This document shows positions 7,325 through 16,145 of a stretch of 64,000 nt of DNA, piece by piece (position 1 is the stretch's first letter; every line of letters starts with the position of its first letter). Position numbers and translations under genes: made by a program. The DNA comes from Corynebacterium dentalis (GTDB lineage Bacteria > Actinomycetota > Actinomycetes > Mycobacteriales > Mycobacteriaceae), in the NCBI RefSeq assembly GCF_900232865.1, contig NZ_OCTS01000006.1:62001-126000 (forward strand), given 5' to 3'. The notes beneath the pieces were generated by a model. It saw only the letters and a list, made by a program, of their open reading frames with translations, was not told where the DNA came from and did no database searches.

Positions 7325-8683
7325 GTGATTGGTTCATCTTCGCATTTCCCCGCCCCCGTCCCGCCGCTGACGACACTGCCGGACGGAACGATCAAGCAGG
7401 TCAACCCGTTTACGGGCATGGAAGTGTGGACGGTCCCCGGCCGGGCGAACCGCCCGTTGTCTGTCCACACCGTGGAGGCCAAGGAGATCACGGACCGCGA
7501 TAGCACCTGTGCCTTCGGCAATGACCGCAAGTGGGACACTCCTCCGGAAAAGGCGCGCCTTGTCCTGGATGAGGACGAGAAGCCGCGGATCTTGCGGGGA
7601 GTCAAGACCAGCCAGCTGGAGGACACGAATCCCCTGTTCCGCCGGGTTGCCAATCTCTTCGAGATCCTGACCTACGAATACTGGGCGCTGAACTACGGCC
7701 ACACCATTACCGCCGCAGCCGCGAAGCACAAGGTGGATTACCTCTCGGAAGAAGAGGGCCAGCAGCACGTGGAGCAGATTCTGCGCGTGAAGATGGAAGC
7801 CGCTGGGCACTCGCCAGAGGAGATCGACGAGCTCTTCTCCGAGGAGCGCCGCATGCAGACGCTGCAGGAGAAGTCTGACAGCTTGTTCGCGGGTGGCCAC
7901 GATGTCATCATCGCCCGGGATCACTACGTCCCCGGCGCCACCACGACGGATCAGCTGGCCAGCTCCGGCACGTTGAGCTGGCAGGATCACCGGCACTTCA
8001 TCGCCTTTACCGTTGATGGCATGGATCAGCTGTACCGTTCCAACCGCTATGCGCGCTACGTTGCGGTGTTCCAGAATTGGCTCGCCCCCGCCGGCGCTAG
8101 CTTTGATCACCTGCACAAGCAGCTGGTGGCGATCGATGAGCACGGCCTGCAGAACGAGGTGGAGATCGCCCAGGTTCGCCGCAATGCCAACATGTACAAC
8201 GAGTGGGCGGTGGATTACGCTTCTCGTTTCAACTTGGTGTTCGCAGAAAATGACCACGCGATTGCCTTCGCTGGGTTCGGCCACCGCTTCCCCACCCTCG
8301 AGGTCTTCAGTAAATCCGCCACCACGGAGCCGTGGTTGATGTCCGATGAGGAGCGCGACGGCGTGGCCGACTTGGTGCATGCCTGCCACATCGCCGCTGG
8401 TCCGGACGTCCCGTGCAACGAGGAGTGGCTGCACCGTCCCCTGGACGTGGACGTGCCCATGCCGTGGCGCATCGTCATCAAGTGGCGCGTGTCCACGATG
8501 GCTGGTTTTGAAGGTGGCACGAAGATCTACATCAACACCATCTCCCCGGGCAATCTCAAGGACCGTGTGCTCCCGGCTCTCATCGAGGCCCGCGAGCAGG
8601 GCCGTTTGGCTCCAGGCATTCGCCTCGGCGATGAGTGTAAGTTCGCCCCGAACCAACTGAAGTACAACCCCGCCATCCGCTAA
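7325..8683 (+). CDS. DUF4921 family protein, GalT/HIT-like
   Basis: 452 residues starting at GTG. The segment FDHLHKQLVA matches the H-x-H-x-Q active site of the galactose-1-phosphate uridylyltransferase branch of the HIT superfamily, and the N-terminal half (DGTIKQVNPFTGMEVWTVPG, CAFGNDRKWDTPPE) is the pattern I associate with DUF4921. The substrate is unknown; nucleotidyl transfer or nucleotide-sugar phosphorolysis is inference from the motif. It is followed 25 bases later by the M20 hydrolase on the same strand, but that gene has its own strong ribosome site. Confidence 0.75.
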   Translation: MIGSSSHFPAPVPPLTTLPDGTIKQVNPFTGMEVWTVPGRANRPLSVHTVEAKEITDRDSTCAFGNDRKWDTPPEKARLVLDEDEKPRILRGVKTSQLEDTNPLFRRVANLFEILTYEYWALNYGHTITAAAAKHKVDYLSEEEGQQHVEQILRVKMEAAGHSPEEIDELFSEERRMQTLQEKSDSLFAGGHDVIIARDHYVPGATTTDQLASSGTLSWQDHRHFIAFTVDGMDQLYRSNRYARYVAVFQNWLAPAGASFDHLHKQLVAIDEHGLQNEVEIAQVRRNANMYNEWAVDYASRFNLVFAENDHAIAFAGFGHRFPTLEVFSKSATTEPWLMSDEERDGVADLVHACHIAAGPDVPCNEEWLHRPLDVDVPMPWRIVIKWRVSTMAGFEGGTKIYINTISPGNLKDRVLPALIEAREQGRLAPGIRLGDECKFAPNQLKYNPAIR

Positions 8684-8708
8684 AGTTAGCGTTCCTTAAG
8701 ATGGAGGC

Positions 8709-9986
8709 ATGTCTGACTCCATCACCGATGCCCCCTCGTCGTCCCCTTCCTCCCTGTCTTTTTCTTCCGACGCCAGCGCCATAGCCGCGTTCGCTTCTGA
8801 CCACAGCGCGGATCTGAGCTGGCAGCAGGAGTTCTATCGGTGGATGCACAAGCATCCCGAGCTGTCTTTGCACGAGGAGAAGACTGCGGCCTTCATCGCG
8901 GAAAAGCTGGAGGATTTCGACTGCGAGGTCACCACTGGGGTGGGCGGCCACGGCGTGGTTGCGGTGTTTAGCAATCCCCCTGCCAGTGGCGAGTCCTCCA
9001 CCATCTTGATGCGGGCGGATTTCGATGCTCTACCGGTGACGGAGGATACGGGCCTGGAGTGGGTCTCGGAAAATGAGGGTGTGATGCACGCCTGCGGCCA
9101 CGATGCACACACCAGCGCACTGATGGGGCTGTGCGCCGTCATGGACGAGAGCCGCGATAAGTGGCAGGGAACGTTCATCGCGCTGTTCCAGCCGGCCGAG
9201 GAAGTTACCCGCGGCGCGGGCATGATGATCGAGGATGGGCTCAGCGAAGTCATCCCCACCCCAGATCTGTGCCTAGGCCAACACATTGTTCCGGGCAAGG
9301 CGGGCACCGTGATGACTGCTCCCGGGCCGGTACTTGCTGCCTGCGATACCATCACCGTCACGCTGCACGGCAAGTCTGCGCACGGTTCTCAGCCGCACGA
9401 ATCGCTGGATCCCACGTACCTGGCGGCGATGATCGTGGTGCGTTTACAGGGCATCGTGGGCCGCGAAGTCTCCCCAGAGGACTTCGCGGTGATTACCGTG
9501 GGAACGTTGAGCTCGGGTCACACCAACAACACCATTCCGGAGACCGCCACCCTGGTGCTGAACTGCCGTTTCTACGACACCTCCGTGCGGGACAAGACAT
9601 ATGCCGCGATCGAGCGTGTGATCAAGGGCGAGTGCATCGCCTCCGGATGCACCAAGGATCCCGTCATCGAGTTCTCCGCTCATGGCGAGCTGACGGACAA
9701 TTCCCCGTCTGTCTTCGAGGCTGTGCGTCCCGTGTTCGATGCCACGTTCGGCGATGCGTCCATCGACGCAGACCGGTGGACGGCCTCGGAGGACTTCTCG
9801 GAGATCCCTCGGCACTTCAACGTGCCCTATCTGTTCTGGACTGTCGGTGCGACAGACCCACAGGTCTGGGCCGATGGAACCGACGTACCTGGCAATCACA
9901 GCCCCCAGTTCGCCCCCGCCCGCGGAACTGTGGAAGCTGCCACCACGGCCGCCGTTGCGGCTGTGCTGACATACATGTGGCGCTAA
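8709..9986 (+). CDS. M20 family metallo-amidohydrolase
   Basis: Zinc-dependent amidohydrolase of the M20D branch (hippurate hydrolase, N-acyl amino-acid amidohydrolase). Metal-binding segments are seen at HACGHDAH (Cys129, His131, His134), QPAEE (Glu164/165) and ASEDF near the C-terminus; the dimerisation lid lies between. Length 425 residues, of which the first 35 are a Ser/Asp-rich extension. GGAGG sits five bases before ATG 8709. From memory of family sequences it resembles AgaA, the N-alpha-acylglutamine aminoacylase of axillary corynebacteria, but the natural substrate is not shown by the sequence. An inverted repeat follows. Confidence 0.88.
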   Translation: MSDSITDAPSSSPSSLSFSSDASAIAAFASDHSADLSWQQEFYRWMHKHPELSLHEEKTAAFIAEKLEDFDCEVTTGVGGHGVVAVFSNPPASGESSTILMRADFDALPVTEDTGLEWVSENEGVMHACGHDAHTSALMGLCAVMDESRDKWQGTFIALFQPAEEVTRGAGMMIEDGLSEVIPTPDLCLGQHIVPGKAGTVMTAPGPVLAACDTITVTLHGKSAHGSQPHESLDPTYLAAMIVVRLQGIVGREVSPEDFAVITVGTLSSGHTNNTIPETATLVLNCRFYDTSVRDKTYAAIERVIKGECIASGCTKDPVIEFSAHGELTDNSPSVFEAVRPVFDATFGDASIDADRWTASEDFSEIPRHFNVPYLFWTVGATDPQVWADGTDVPGNHSPQFAPARGTVEAATTAAVAAVLTYMWR

Positions 9987-10006
9987 CTAAAAAGTTAGCG
10001 CCACAT
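9975..10006. terminator. Bidirectional hairpin between convergent genes
   Basis: A perfect 13-bp inverted repeat (9975-9987 with 9994-10006, loop TAAAAA) overlaps the end of the M20 gene and precedes the convergent pyk stop. There is no T-run outside the stem. Its position suggests it ends transcription from both sides. Confidence 0.65.
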
Positions 10007-10023
10007 CGGAACAGATTCCGGAA

Positions 10024-11442
10024 CTACTTGCTGTGCTCTTGGCCCAGCAAGTGCACCTGAATCATGTTGGTGTTGCCGGCGATTCCTGGAGGGGATCCGG
10101 CCACCACGACCATCATGTCGTCATAGTTGTACTCATCCATGGACAGCAGAGCTTCGTCCAAGGAGCGAATCATCTTGTCAGTGCTGGACACGTCCCCCAC
10201 GAGGAAAGTCTCCGCACCCCAGGTCAGTGCCAGCTGAGAACGCACGGCCTGCGACGGCGTGAACACCAGCAGCGGCAACCGCGAGCGCAAGCGTGCCACG
10301 CGCTTGGCCGTATCGCCGGTGGAAGTGAATGCCACCAAAGCGCGCGCGTTCAAGCGCTCGCCGATGTCCTTGGCTGCATAAGAGATCACACCACGACGGG
10401 TGCGCGGGCGGTGGCTCAGCGGCGGAACGTCGCCATCGATCTCCGCTGCCGTGACGATGCGAGCCATGGTCTGCACCGTGTTGATTGGGTGCTTGCCCAC
10501 GGATGTCTCACCGGAGAGCATCACGGCATCCGCTCCGTCCAGCACAGCGTTGGCCACGTCCGATGCTTCTGCACGGGTGGGGCGAGAATTCTCAATCATG
10601 GAATCTAGCATCTGGGTGGCCACGATCACCGGCTTGGCGTTCTCACGAGCAATCTGGATGGCCCGCTTCTGCACCAGTGGAACATCCTCCAGTGGAACCT
10701 CCACGCCGAGGTCACCGCGTGCCACCATCACGGCGTCGAACGCGAGAATTACCGGCTCCAACGCATCCACGGCTTCCGGCTTCTCCAGCTTGGCGATCAC
10801 GGGAACGCGGCGGCCAACCTCGTCCATGATCTCGTGGACCAACTCCACATCCGCTGGGGAACGCACGAAGGACAGCGCGATGAAGTCCACGCCCAGACGC
10901 AGGGCGAAGCGCAGGTCCGTCTTGTCCTTCTCGCTGAGGGCGGGAACGGAGATGTTCATGCCCGGGAGAGATACGCCCTTGTTGTTGGACACGGGGCCAC
11001 CTTCGGTGACCTCGCAGACCACGTCGTTGCCGTCTACTTCCTTACAGACCAGGGCGACCTTGCCGTCGTCCACCAGGAGGCGGTCGCCGGGTCGCGCGTC
11101 GCGGGCAAGGCCCTTGTAGGTGGTGGACACGCGGTCGTGGGTTCCGTGCACGTCGTCGACGGTAATGCGGACGGTCTCGCCGGTGGCCCAGACAGTGGCG
11201 CCTTCGGTGAAACGGCCGAGGCGAATCTTCGGGCCCTGCAGGTCGGCGAGGATGCCTACTGCGTGTCCGGTCTTGTCGGAGGCCTCACGAACCCACTTGT
11301 AGTTCTGCTCGTGATCGGCGTGATCGCCGTGTGAGAAGTTGAGGCGAGCGACATCCATTCCGGATTCCACAAGTCCCAAAATATTGTCTTGCGAGGCCAC
11401 TGCGGGCCCCAGGGTGCACACGATCTTGGTTCTTCTGTTCAC
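10024..11442 (-). CDS. pyk: Pyruvate kinase
   Basis: Cytoplasmic glycolytic enzyme making pyruvate and ATP from phosphoenolpyruvate and ADP. It starts with the typical N-terminus RRTKIVCTLGPAV, and has the barrel motifs SHGDH, the active-site region VIAKLEKPEAV, MVARGDLGVEVPLE and the MLDSMIENSRPTRAE ADP/metal segment. At 472 residues it is full length, with the C-terminal regulatory domain. The start is GTG 11442, preceded at exactly seven bases by TATCCT, so the message is probably leaderless and separately promoted from lgt 21 bases upstream. Confidence 0.97.
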   Translation of the reverse strand: MNRRTKIVCTLGPAVASQDNILGLVESGMDVARLNFSHGDHADHEQNYKWVREASDKTGHAVGILADLQGPKIRLGRFTEGATVWATGETVRITVDDVHGTHDRVSTTYKGLARDARPGDRLLVDDGKVALVCKEVDGNDVVCEVTEGGPVSNNKGVSLPGMNISVPALSEKDKTDLRFALRLGVDFIALSFVRSPADVELVHEIMDEVGRRVPVIAKLEKPEAVDALEPVILAFDAVMVARGDLGVEVPLEDVPLVQKRAIQIARENAKPVIVATQMLDSMIENSRPTRAEASDVANAVLDGADAVMLSGETSVGKHPINTVQTMARIVTAAEIDGDVPPLSHRPRTRRGVISYAAKDIGERLNARALVAFTSTGDTAKRVARLRSRLPLLVFTPSQAVRSQLALTWGAETFLVGDVSSTDKMIRSLDEALLSMDEYNYDDMMVVVAGSPPGIAGNTNMIQVHLLGQEHSK

Positions 11443-11449
11443 CCCATTG

Positions 11450-11455
11450 AGGATA
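11450..11455 (-). promoter_or_regulatory. -10 box of pyk (leaderless)
   Basis: TATCCT on the minus strand, then exactly seven bases, then GTG. It lies in the 21-bp gap behind lgt, allowing pyk to be made independently of the his-trp-lgt block. Confidence 0.55.
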
Positions 11456-11463
11456 CAGCAGGG

Positions 11464-12333
11464 CTATTGAGTCTTCAGACCAGTGTCGGGGTCTCGGCGC
11501 ACCTTGCGGGTGATCGCCACAAATACCGCCACGGCCGCGGCGAATACCACCGCGGAGACCACCACGTTGATGCGCACTTCGCCGAAGATCATCGTGGCGG
11601 GATCGGTACGCAGCATCTCGATGAAGAAGCGCCCCAGTGTGTAGCCCGCCACGTAGAGCGCGAAGACTCGACCATGGCTGAGCTTGAAGCGCCTATCCGC
11701 CCACACCAGCAGCACGCAGATCAGCAGGTTCCACAGAATTTCGTAGAGGAAGGTGGGTTGCACCACGGCGATGACCTCGCCCGTGGAACGCCCGTTGATG
11801 GGTGATTCAACGCCAGCTTCCGTCACCCTGCGGTAGATCTCCAAGGCCCATGGAGAATCCGATGGTCCGCCGTAGAGTTCCTGGTTAAACCAGTTTCCGA
11901 GGCGGCCAATAGCCTGCGCCAGAATGATCGTGGGCGCCACGGCATCCGCAAAAGGAGCCAGCGGGACCTTCTTTATCTTGAATAGCAACCATACGGCCAG
12001 GGTGCCCAGAATGATTGCTCCCCAAATGCCCAGGCCACCGTTGGTGATCTTGAAAACATCCATGGGGTTTTTGCCGGGCCCGAAGTACCGGTGCCAGTCC
12101 GTGATGACGTGGTACAGGCGGCCACCGATGATGCCCGCGGGCACCGCAACCAGCAGCGCATCCACTACGACTTCTGGGTCTCCGCCCCGCTTGGCGTAGC
12201 GCGCCCGGGACCAGAAGTAGGCCACCACCACGCCAGTGAGGATGCACAGCGCGTAGGCGCGCAGCGGGATGGGACCCACATGCCACACGCCCTGCGGTGG
12301 CGATGGGATGTTGGCAAGAATCATCTGGTCCAT
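11464..12333 (-). CDS. lgt: Prolipoprotein diacylglyceryl transferase
   Basis: Membrane enzyme that attaches diacylglycerol to the lipobox cysteine of prolipoproteins, the first step before LspA, whose gene is also in this window. The Lgt signature [13 protein letters not shown] is present at about residues 142-154, and at least seven hydrophobic helices are visible, with the essential-type segment [10 protein letters not shown] near 70. Length 289 residues, normal. It starts three bases past the trpA stop, so it is the last gene of the his-trp block. Confidence 0.95.
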   Translation of the reverse strand: MDQMILANIPSPPQGVWHVGPIPLRAYALCILTGVVVAYFWSRARYAKRGGDPEVVVDALLVAVPAGIIGGRLYHVITDWHRYFGPGKNPMDVFKITNGGLGIWGAIILGTLAVWLLFKIKKVPLAPFADAVAPTIILAQAIGRLGNWFNQELYGGPSDSPWALEIYRRVTEAGVESPINGRSTGEVIAVVQPTFLYEILWNLLICVLLVWADRRFKLSHGRVFALYVAGYTLGRFFIEMLRTDPATMIFGEVRINVVVSAVVFAAAVAVFVAITRKVRRDPDTGLKTQ

Positions 12334-12336
12334 GGG

Positions 12337-13125
12337 TTAGACGTTCCCTCGCACTCCCGCGGCCAACTCTTCTGCCAGCTCGGCCAAGCGACCGTCTTCG
12401 GCGGCCTCGATCAGCGCGGAGCCCACGATCACTCCATCGGCGTATTCGGCGATGGAAGCCGCCTGCTCGCCGCTGCGCACTCCCAGCCCCACGGCCACGG
12501 GCAGGTCGGTAACTTCGCGAGTGCGAGCCACGAGCTCTTCCGCGGACGAGGCCACGGATTCCTGCGCGCCAGTGACTCCCATGTGGGAGGCCGCGTAGAT
12601 GAAACCACCGCCCGCGTTGACGGTGGATTCCAGCCGCTGCGGAGTCGTCGACGGCGCCACGAGATAGACCGGATCCAGGTCGTTGGCCTCGCAGGCCTTA
12701 GCCCAGCGCTCGGCCTCTTCTGGAAGTAAGTCAGGGATGATACTTCCCAAACCGCCAGCTGCCGCCAGCTCCTCTGCCATCTTCTCCGGCCCGTACTGCA
12801 GCACGGGGTTCCAGTAGGTCATGATCACGGCGTTGCCACCAGCCTCGGTGATCTTGCGCACCACTTCGATGGTGTCTTTGACTCGGAAGCCATTTTCCAG
12901 CGCCACGTCTGCGGCGTGCTGGATGGTCGGGCCGTCCATCATCGGGTCGGTGAACGGGATGCCCACCTCGATGAGGTCCGCGTGCTGGGCTAGCGTTTCC
13001 ACCAGCTCGATGGATTCGCTGAGGGTGGGGAATCCTGCGGGCAGGTATCCCACGAAGGCTGCGCGGCCTTCTGCCTTGGCATCCGTAAACACCTTGGCCA
13101 ATCGTGAACTCTGCGACCGTGCCAT
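12337..13125 (-). CDS. trpA: Tryptophan synthase alpha chain
   Basis: Cleaves indole-3-glycerol phosphate and channels indole to TrpB. The barrel motifs [19 protein letters not shown] (catalytic Glu and Asp) and the C-terminal [14 protein letters not shown] / GVIVGSALI phosphate site are clear. I start it at ATG 13125 ([13 protein letters not shown]), which shares a base with the trpB stop (TAATG), rather than at the longer upstream start inside trpB. That gives 262 residues, the usual size. Confidence 0.95.
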   Translation of the reverse strand: MARSQSSRLAKVFTDAKAEGRAAFVGYLPAGFPTLSESIELVETLAQHADLIEVGIPFTDPMMDGPTIQHAADVALENGFRVKDTIEVVRKITEAGGNAVIMTYWNPVLQYGPEKMAEELAAAGGLGSIIPDLLPEEAERWAKACEANDLDPVYLVAPSTTPQRLESTVNAGGGFIYAASHMGVTGAQESVASSAEELVARTREVTDLPVAVGLGVRSGEQAASIAEYADGVIVGSALIEAAEDGRLAELAEELAAGVRGNV

Positions 13126-14396
13126 TAGTTCTGATCCTCCTTGAGCTTCATCCCGAACCACTTGGCCGCGGAATCCACGTCCTTATCGCCACGACCGGAC
13201 AAGTTGATGATGATGCGTGCACCTGGTTCGCACTCTGCCACCTTGATGGCCGCTGCCACGCCGTGTGCGGATTCGATCGCGGGGATGATTCCTTCGGTTT
13301 CGCACAGCGCCTTGAATGCGTCCATGGCCTCCGTGTCCGTGACCGGCAGGTATTCTGCGCGTCCGGCTTCGTGTAGTGCGGAGTGTTCTGGTCCGACGCC
13401 AGGGTAATCCAAGCCTGCAGAGATGGAGTGGGACTCCACGATCTGGCCGTCTTCGTTTTGCATCAGGTCCGCGTAGGAGCCTTGGAAGACTCCCTTGCGA
13501 CCCACGTTGATGGGGGCTGCGTGGCGGCCGGTCTCTACTCCGTCGCCGGCAGCCTCAGCGCCAATGATCTTCACGCCTTCATCTTCGATGAACGCGTGGA
13601 ATAGACCGATGGCGTTAGAACCGCCGCCGACACATGCCACCACGGCATCTGGAAGCTGACCAGTTTCCGCTTGGAACTGCTGGCGGGCCTCAACTCCGAT
13701 TACCCGCTGCAAATCGCGCACCATCTGTGGGAAGGGGTGCGGACCGGCGGCGGTACCGAAGCAGTAGTAGGTGTCATCAGAATTGGAAACCCAAAAGCGC
13801 ATGGCCTCGTTGATCGCGTCCTTAAGGGTGCGGGAGCCGATGGTGACCACTTCCACCGTGGCACCCAGCAGGCGCATGCGGGCGATGTTGAGTGCCTGTC
13901 GCAGTGCGTCCACCTCACCCATGTAAACCTTGCACTCGATGCCCATCAGGGCACAGGCGGTAGCGGTGGCCACGCCGTGCTGGCCGGCTCCGGTTTCCGC
14001 AATGACCTGAGTCTTGCCCATGCGCTTAGCCAGCAGAACTTGGCCCAACACATTGTTGATCTTGTGGGAACCGGTGTGGTTGAGATCCTCTCGCTTGAGC
14101 CATACGTCCGCGCCGACTCGCTGAGAGAAGCGCTCTGCGTGGTACAGCGGTGAGGGGCGGCCGGAGTACGTGCGGTGCAGTTCATCGAGCTCACGCAGGT
14201 AGGCGGGATCCGCCTTCGCTTTGCCCCAGGCATCGGTGATCTCATCGATCACGGCCATCAGGGCTTCTGGAATATAGCGCCCGCCGTAATCGCCCCAGTG
14301 TCCCCGCGTATCGGGCTCGTGGTGCGTGGCAGTGGCAAGAATTTCTCCCGCGGTAGGCAGAGCGCCACCCTGCGCATCGGAACGCTTAGCGTGCAT
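13125..14396 (-). CDS. trpB: Tryptophan synthase beta chain
   Basis: PLP enzyme joining indole and serine to give tryptophan. The PLP lysine is in [10 protein letters not shown] (Lys112 from this start), with [12 protein letters not shown] and the phosphate-binding [10 protein letters not shown] loop further on. The ATG at 14396 follows a GAGGA ribosome site eight bases upstream, so it is preferred to the longer frame starting at 14438. That gives 423 residues. Translationally coupled to trpA by TAATG. Confidence 0.95.
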   Translation of the reverse strand: MHAKRSDAQGGALPTAGEILATATHHEPDTRGHWGDYGGRYIPEALMAVIDEITDAWGKAKADPAYLRELDELHRTYSGRPSPLYHAERFSQRVGADVWLKREDLNHTGSHKINNVLGQVLLAKRMGKTQVIAETGAGQHGVATATACALMGIECKVYMGEVDALRQALNIARMRLLGATVEVVTIGSRTLKDAINEAMRFWVSNSDDTYYCFGTAAGPHPFPQMVRDLQRVIGVEARQQFQAETGQLPDAVVACVGGGSNAIGLFHAFIEDEGVKIIGAEAAGDGVETGRHAAPINVGRKGVFQGSYADLMQNEDGQIVESHSISAGLDYPGVGPEHSALHEAGRAEYLPVTDTEAMDAFKALCETEGIIPAIESAHGVAAAIKVAECEPGARIIINLSGRGDKDVDSAAKWFGMKLKEDQN

Positions 14397-14479
14397 GATT
14401 TTGTCCTCGCTATTCACCCGCCCTACTTTACCTGCCACCCGGGACAGCGCTCACGCTCGGCTTATCCAGAACCTCGGGG

Positions 14480-15301
14480 CTAGCACTTCTTCGGGCAGGA
14501 CGGGTGCTGGCCAGCCACAACCAGCTCGTGGCACTTCTTACCCGGATCCTCGGCAGTCACCAGGCCCTCGCCGATCAAGATGGCATCAGCGCCTGCTCCT
14601 GCGTAGGCCAGAAGATCGTGCTTGTTCTGCACGCCGGATTCAGCAATCTTGATGACGTCGTTGGGGAGCCCCGGGGCAATGCGGGAAAATACGCCGTTGT
14701 CCACTTCCAGGGTCTTCAGGTTGCGAGCATTCACCCCAATCACCTTGGCGCCGGCCTGCACGGCCCGCTCGGCTTCTTCCTCGGTGTGAACCTCCACCAA
14801 GGCGGTCATGCCCAATGATTCCGTGCGATCCAGCAGGCTTTCCAACCGACGCTGATCCAAGGCCGCCACGATCAGCAGGATGACATCCGCGCCGTGGGCT
14901 CGGGCCTCGTGAATCTGGTACGGATTCACCATGAAATCCTTACGCAGCAGAGGGATTTCGACGTTGCGTCGAACAGCATCAAAATCAGCCAGAGACCCCT
15001 TGAACCGGCGCTGCTCTGTCAAACAACTGATGACCGATGCCCCAGCTTCCTCGTAGGCAGCGGCCAGCACTTCTGGCTCGGGAATGTCAGCCAGATCGCC
15101 CTTGGAGGGGCTGGCACGCTTGACCTCAGCGATGACAGACACGCACTTGTTGGCCAGCGCGGCATAAGCATCGATGGCTGGTGGCGCGTCGTTGGACTGT
15201 GCCTTAATCTCCTTGTACGGAATCTGGGCTTCACGGACAGCCTGGTCTTCCAGCACACCCGCGATGATTTGATCAAGAACGCTAGGGGTTGGTGAGGTCA
15301 T
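14480..15301 (-). CDS. trpC: Indole-3-glycerol phosphate synthase
   Basis: Closes the indole ring from CdRP in tryptophan synthesis. Motifs [34 protein letters not shown] and [13 protein letters not shown] mark the barrel, with AESGV near the end. It is monofunctional (273 residues): there is no fused TrpF domain, unlike the TrpCF of C. glutamicum. The extreme C-terminus HPSCPKKC carries two cysteines and is unusual, perhaps a metal- or redox-sensitive tail (inference). ATG 15301 is chosen over an upstream start because it removes a poorly conserved-looking N-terminus. Confidence 0.94.
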   Translation of the reverse strand: MTSPTPSVLDQIIAGVLEDQAVREAQIPYKEIKAQSNDAPPAIDAYAALANKCVSVIAEVKRASPSKGDLADIPEPEVLAAAYEEAGASVISCLTEQRRFKGSLADFDAVRRNVEIPLLRKDFMVNPYQIHEARAHGADVILLIVAALDQRRLESLLDRTESLGMTALVEVHTEEEAERAVQAGAKVIGVNARNLKTLEVDNGVFSRIAPGLPNDVIKIAESGVQNKHDLLAYAGAGADAILIGEGLVTAEDPGKKCHELVVAGQHPSCPKKC

Positions 15302-15425
15302 GAACTGTTCCAATCTGTTGAGCAGCTCCGTGGTGCGAAGTCTGGCCTCTGCACGCTGCAGGTTCACACAGCTAGTGAACCTAAGGGTATCGGTCTACTT
15401 CCGAGGTTTAAAATCAGCCCTTGGT

Positions 15426-16145
15426 CTAGCCGTCGCCCTTGGGCCTGTTCTTCGCCTCACGGTTCGCATCGTTGCGCTCTGCTTCGTCAGCCTCGTCTGC
15501 CTCGGTAGGGTCCACACCGGCATCCAGCGCATCCCACAGCACGCGGCTGGAATCCGGGTTGTCTGCGAGATCCTCGTGCACGTGCTCGCGGCGGACCTCC
15601 GGGGTGACGTAGCGAGAGTTGGCTTCCGTGCGCTCACCCGGCTGCATGGCCAGGATCACGCCACCGATGACACCCAGCGCAGCGGCAACGATCGCCAGCA
15701 GCACAGGTGCAGTGTGTACTTCCGCCGAGGCCACCTGCGCCCAGTCGGAAATAGTCTCCGGGGCGTTCTGTCGCTGCGTCGCCACACCGGAAACCAGCAG
15801 GTCGCGCACGCGCATCAGATCAACGTCCGTGGTCAGCAGGCTGACCGAGCGGAAGCTCGCAGTTCCAGCCAGCAGCACCACCAGCACACCCAAAATACGA
15901 CGGATCAGCGGCTGCATAGCCAAGCTCAAAATCAAACAAGCCAGCATGGCCAGCGCCAGCGGAGTGGCCGCGGGATCCCAGACGGATCCCACCAAGCTGC
16001 GGGAGAATTCGCCGGTCTTGTCGTCGAAAATCTGCGCGGTGACGTACTTCATGCGGCCAGCACCCCACAGCCCGGCGGCGGAAAGAACCACCAAGATCAG
16101 TGCCATGCTGCGGTTGCGCTTGGCAACGCTGGTTTGCCCGGCCAT
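15426..16145 (-). CDS. Trp-biosynthesis associated membrane protein (TIGR02234 type)
   Basis: 239 residues with four hydrophobic segments (for example MALILVVLSAAGLWGAGRM and LALAMLACLILSLAMQPLI) and a charged C-terminal tail rich in Asp, Glu and Arg. It occupies the place between trpE and trpC where actinobacteria carry a conserved membrane protein of unknown role. Its start codon shares a base with the trpE stop, giving tight coupling. No catalytic motif is visible. Confidence 0.85.
   Translation of the reverse strand: MAGQTSVAKRNRSMALILVVLSAAGLWGAGRMKYVTAQIFDDKTGEFSRSLVGSVWDPAATPLALAMLACLILSLAMQPLIRRILGVLVVLLAGTASFRSVSLLTTDVDLMRVRDLLVSGVATQRQNAPETISDWAQVASAEVHTAPVLLAIVAAALGVIGGVILAMQPGERTEANSRYVTPEVRREHVHEDLADNPDSSRVLWDALDAGVDPTEADEADEAERNDANREAKNRPKGDG

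Noticed and set aside
7334..8656. 440-codon minus-strand ORF antisense to DUF4921
   Set aside because: His/Val/Arg-rich shadow; the plus-strand frame has the HLHKQ motif and a promoter.
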